A DNA stretch of 7,206 nucleotides from CAYSLZ01 sp964547295 (lineage in GTDB: Bacteria; Patescibacteriota; Microgenomatia; UBA12405; JAHJSD01). The notes under the pieces are model-generated. The model searched no databases. It had not been told where the DNA came from and was given only the letters and a program-made list of their open reading frames with translations. The stretch is taken from contig CAZJMH010000028.1 of NCBI GenBank assembly GCA_964547295.1, forward strand, positions 1-7,206, in the 5' to 3' direction. The stretch's first letter is position 1. The number at the start of each line of letters is the position of its first letter. Below are positions 5,307 to 7,206 of the stretch, piece after piece. The position numbers were made by a program, and so were the translations under genes.

Positions 5307-5368
5307 AGTATATTAAGCAACTAAATTGAAAAAAAGCTGAGAAGACCCAGGTCAGAACCTCGATTATA
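5307..5368 (-). promoter_or_regulatory. Candidate promoter region of the 123-residue secreted protein gene
   Basis: Two -10-like hexamers are visible on the minus strand: TATAAT at 5363-5368 and TATACT at 5307-5312. Neither has a clear -35 at the right distance. The second would give a leader of about 36 bases carrying the strong SD and lies after the likely terminator. The first would place that hairpin inside the leader, where it could act as an attenuator. The sequence does not decide between them. Confidence 0.35.
5329..5361 (-). terminator. Likely terminator of the deacetylase-like gene
   Basis: On the minus strand a GC-richer block contains GACC and GGTC (stem 5344-5347 with 5350-5353), flanked by GAG and CTC across a small interior loop, and is followed by AGC and seven T residues (5329-5335). 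An alternative pairing of CTGA with TCAG (5337-5340 with 5352-5355) also ends at the T run. The T run and the position 80 bases after the stop favour a terminator; the imperfect stem lowers confidence. Confidence 0.45.
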
Positions 5369-5441
5369 TTAACAATTTTTTTTTCTTAGTAATCTTTCTC
5401 TTATGGAGCTGGTATATACTACAGTTAGGCTGTGATTGATT

Positions 5442-6722
5442 TCAGTAATTCAAGTATAGGAGCAATTCGTTTTTTATTTCCTCATTGAAGCCGGAATAAG
5501 CTTTATCCTCTGTAAAAATAAACGGGTAATATCCGTAAGAATCAGATACCCCCTCACTTTTAGGAAACTTTTCTTTATATTCATTTAATTGGGCCGTAAA
5601 GGCTTCGTCAGTCGTTAATACTTCCCTAATCTTAATATTATTATCATCAAAAAATTCTTTTGCTTCTAAACACATCGCCCCTTTATTATTATGAAACATT
5701 ATTACCTCCTCCTCACCAAACAGATCAGATTGTTGATTTTCAGAGCTGATTTCGGGCAACTCCTCAACCAAACAAGGATTATTTACTTCCTCACCTATCT
5801 GATATAATTCATCCCTGCCCTCCCTCATCTCAGGCGTATAAGGAACATTTTTATTAATAGGAATACGGTTCAAAGACATTTTGTAATCAGGCTGAGAAAA
5901 CTCTTCCCAGGAAACCCAGTCAACTTTACTGCTGTCAAGAAAGCTTTTCCACATATCAAACCAATCCTTTTTCAAACCGCCAATATTAGTATGGGAAACC
6001 GGCGTAATTTTGTCATGATTGGCTATTGCATCATCCAACTCGGCCAACATATCGCTTGGTTGACCCCGCCTAACCCAATAACTATAATCACATACACTGC
6101 CGTATTTGAATTCAACTGATTTAATATTAGAAACTGAGAGTATTTTTACATCATAACCTTCGGGCTCAAATACTGCGGCTCCATTTTCAACCAGACCACG
6201 GGCAAAAATATTTTCAACGCCCAACTCATCAGCAATTTTGACAGTATTTTCATCCCATCCCCAATAACGTGAGGTAATAAATTTTAAAGGTTTTCCGGTG
6301 CAAGCCTCAATCCTTTGTTTAGTGTCACTTATTACTTGCTTTTGGTCATCATAATCTAAATTCCACAATTCCTCTCCACAGCCGCCAACAATAGAAACAT
6401 TGTAATTAGTTAGTTTTTTAATTTGTTCACAATTTTCCTCGACAAAATCTGGTCCAACATGGAGCAAACCATGAATATCACGCTGATATAGCTCATTAAC
6501 CATATTGGACAAACCATTCATCTCCTCATACTCAATTAAAATCATTATTCCCTTAGTAGTTTCTTTTCTTCCGCCAACTGCTTCATCCACTGTTTGATTT
6601 TTTTCAACTCTAGTTTCAACAGGACAAATTAAATGTTTAATTAGAAAAAATTCCAAAACGCCAAAGACAATAATAAATAAAATTACTCCGGTTATCTTGA
6701 TTGGTTTTTTTTCAACTTTCAT
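5442..6722 (-). CDS. Anchored degenerate polysaccharide deacetylase-like protein fused to a glutaredoxin-like domain
   Basis: A 426-residue protein. Residues 11-29 form an N-terminal anchor, followed by a linker and a domain at about 57-280 with the strand order of the NodB/CE4 polysaccharide deacetylase barrel: GIMILIEYEEMN, GLLHVGPDF, VSIVGGCGEELW, FITSRYWGWDENTVKIADELGV and ITPVSHTNIGG. TSRYWGWDENT matches the RPPYG..ENT position, and VSHTNIG matches the late catalytic His. However, the Asp-Asp pair and the HxxxH metal motif are missing (IEYEEMN, GGCGEEL), so deacetylation is doubtful. After a linker, residues 337-426 look like glutaredoxin: EVIMFHNNKGAMCLEAKEFF, then NIKIREV, then GYYPFIFTEDKAYSGF with the cis-Pro at 400. 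The CxxC site reads GAMC, keeping only the second Cys (351). An export role in envelope glycan binding or thiol sensing is inference. A promoter lies upstream, but no SD is near the ATG. Confidence 0.75.
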   Translation of the reverse strand: MKVEKKPIKITGVILFIIVFGVLEFFLIKHLICPVETRVEKNQTVDEAVGGRKETTKGIMILIEYEEMNGLSNMVNELYQRDIHGLLHVGPDFVEENCEQIKKLTNYNVSIVGGCGEELWNLDYDDQKQVISDTKQRIEACTGKPLKFITSRYWGWDENTVKIADELGVENIFARGLVENGAAVFEPEGYDVKILSVSNIKSVEFKYGSVCDYSYWVRRGQPSDMLAELDDAIANHDKITPVSHTNIGGLKKDWFDMWKSFLDSSKVDWVSWEEFSQPDYKMSLNRIPINKNVPYTPEMREGRDELYQIGEEVNNPCLVEELPEISSENQQSDLFGEEEVIMFHNNKGAMCLEAKEFFDDNNIKIREVLTTDEAFTAQLNEYKEKFPKSEGVSDSYGYYPFIFTEDKAYSGFNEEIKNELLLYLNY

Positions 6723-6729
6723 AGTTAGC

Positions 6730-6768
6730 GATTAAAAAAGCAGTTTTCTAATTCCTTAAATTTTAATC
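6730..6768 (-). repeat. Inverted repeat in the leader of the deacetylase-like gene
   Basis: GATTAAAA (6730-6737) and TTTTAATC (6761-6768) form an 8-bp stem in the predicted 5' untranslated region, with a 23-base loop that holds the only SD-like AAGGAA of the leader. The stem ends seven bases before the ATG. Folding would bring AAGGAA nearer the start codon or hide it. The stem is almost all A-U, so it may be chance. Confidence 0.3.
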
Positions 6769-6805
6769 TAGTTACTTTGTCGATATTATTTTAACTCTTA
6801 TTAAA

Positions 6806-6834
6806 ATAGTATTTAAAAATAAGTTTCTTGTCAA
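6806..6834 (-). promoter_or_regulatory. Strong sigma-70-type promoter of the deacetylase-like gene
   Basis: TTGACA (6829-6834), a 17-bp spacer and TACTAT (6806-6811) on the minus strand are the best promoter match in the window. Initiation near 6799 would give a leader of about 77 bases before the ATG at 6722. A second, weaker -10-like TTTAAT at 6731-6736 lies eight bases before that ATG without a matching -35. Confidence 0.7.
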
Positions 6835-6848
6835 GAATTTATAGTTAG

Positions 6849-6871
6849 AAAAAAACTTTTCCAAATGAAAG
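6849..6871 (-). terminator. Weak candidate terminator after the small membrane protein gene
   Basis: CTTTC and GAAAAG pair imperfectly around ATTTG on the minus strand and are followed by seven T residues (6849-6855). The stem is short and AT-rich, but its place between a gene end at 6919 and a strong promoter at 6834 is right for a transcription-unit boundary. Confidence 0.3.
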
Positions 6872-6918
6872 CAGAGATGTTGATACCTCCACTGGCAAGA
6901 CTAATCGCTTTTTTTAGT

Positions 6919-7140
6919 TCATACTGGCTGAGCTTCCCTGCAGGTGTCTTTAACCTCGCAACCAATCCAAACTCCACTGATAAAGAAAAACAGTAAAAAG
7001 ATACTAAAACCAATAGCAGCAAGATAAAAAATTGTCTGTTTATGGTCAAAACTTTCCTGCTCTGGCTTATTTAACATGGCATAACTTGAAACCAATAATA
7101 CTATTTCCAAGCAAATAATTAATTTAAAATCTTTTATCAA
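6919..7140 (-). CDS. Small membrane protein, unknown function, start uncertain
   Basis: The frame reads 73 residues from a TTG at 7140, with a hydrophobic stretch at about 6-22, a charged loop NKPEQESFDHKQ, a second hydrophobic helix (about 37-59) and a polar tail with two Cys (EVKDTCREAQPV). The TTG start would overlap the preceding gene by 17 bases. The first ATG, at 7077, gives a 52-residue protein with one helix. Neither has an SD, so the start is undecided. A competing frame (TTG at 7049 to 6831) covers part of the same DNA and also begins with a hydrophobic stretch, preceded by AGGAAAG; I prefer this frame for its balanced charged loop and tail. No family is recognised. It lies downstream of another membrane protein end and may be cotranscribed with it. 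Confidence 0.45.
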   Translation of the reverse strand: MIKDFKLIICLEIVLLVSSYAMLNKPEQESFDHKQTIFYLAAIGFSIFLLFFFISGVWIGCEVKDTCREAQPV

Positions 7141-7206
7141 GGCTCTTTTTATGCCACATTACAGAAGCTGTAAACAGAAAAATAGTAAAAATAAAAAGAA
7201 CAGCCA
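7124..7206 (-). CDS. C-terminal end of a membrane protein (partial)
   Basis: Of the three minus-strand frames entering from the window edge, this is the most protein-like: 26 codons with a hydrophobic stretch AVLFIFTIFLFTASVM, then a basic tail WHKKSLDKRF and TAA. A final transmembrane helix followed by a positively charged end facing the cytoplasm is a common ending for an integral membrane protein. The other two frames are Phe/Tyr/Leu strings that stop earlier, at their own TAA codons. The rest of the gene is outside the window, so its family cannot be named. Confidence 0.5.
   Translation of the reverse strand, partial: AVLFIFTIFLFTASVMWHKKSLDKRF

Noticed and set aside
6831..7049. Alternative 72-codon TTG-initiated frame
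   Set aside because: It overlaps the preferred small membrane protein frame, its latter part shows no clear protein-like pattern, and its stop lies in a strong promoter. Kept only as an open question among the findings.

Overview
This is an AT-rich bacterial window in which every supported gene lies on the minus strand, so it is read here from the high-coordinate end downwards. The compact unidirectional layout, the many short exported proteins with no named family, a reduced pyruvate kinase and the mix of very strong Shine-Dalgarno (SD) sites with SD-less genes all suggest a small-genome lineage such as the Candidate Phyla Radiation (Patescibacteria). That placement is inference: the window has no rRNA or ribosomal protein gene to test it.

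Layout in transcription order. At 7206-6919 are the C-terminal end of a membrane protein that runs off the window and a small membrane protein. A weak terminator and a textbook promoter (TTGACA, 17 bp, TACTAT) then precede an anchored protein made of a degenerate polysaccharide-deacetylase-like domain fused to a glutaredoxin-like domain (6722-5442). Next come a 123-residue secreted protein with a perfect SD (5264-4893), a GC-rich 11-bp perfect hairpin, and a single-pass Gly/Ser-rich protein (4802-4266) whose promoter sits so close to its ATG that the mRNA should be leaderless. After a 164-bp gap with two tiny SD-preceded ORFs comes a probable operon of three exported proteins: a highly acidic secreted protein (4101-3166), an anchored helical protein (3141-2647) and an anchored protein with an NTF2-like look (2549-2058). 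The last two full genes are cytoplasmic: a class I SAM-dependent methyltransferase (2003-1230) and a pyruvate kinase lacking the B domain (1162-23). A further gene may begin at 21-1.

Six consecutive complete genes (2058-6722) encode proteins with a signal peptide or N-terminal anchor, so the middle of the window is an envelope or surface locus of unknown purpose. The methyltransferase and pyruvate kinase appear to be separate transcription units that merely share the strand.

No tRNA, rRNA, CRISPR array, transposase or attachment site was seen, and no gene-free stretch exceeds 300 bases. The observations most worth following are the B-domain-less pyruvate kinase with altered cation and phosphate motifs, the deacetylase-glutaredoxin fusion in which both active sites look eroded, and the match between promoter-to-ATG distance and the absence of an SD.
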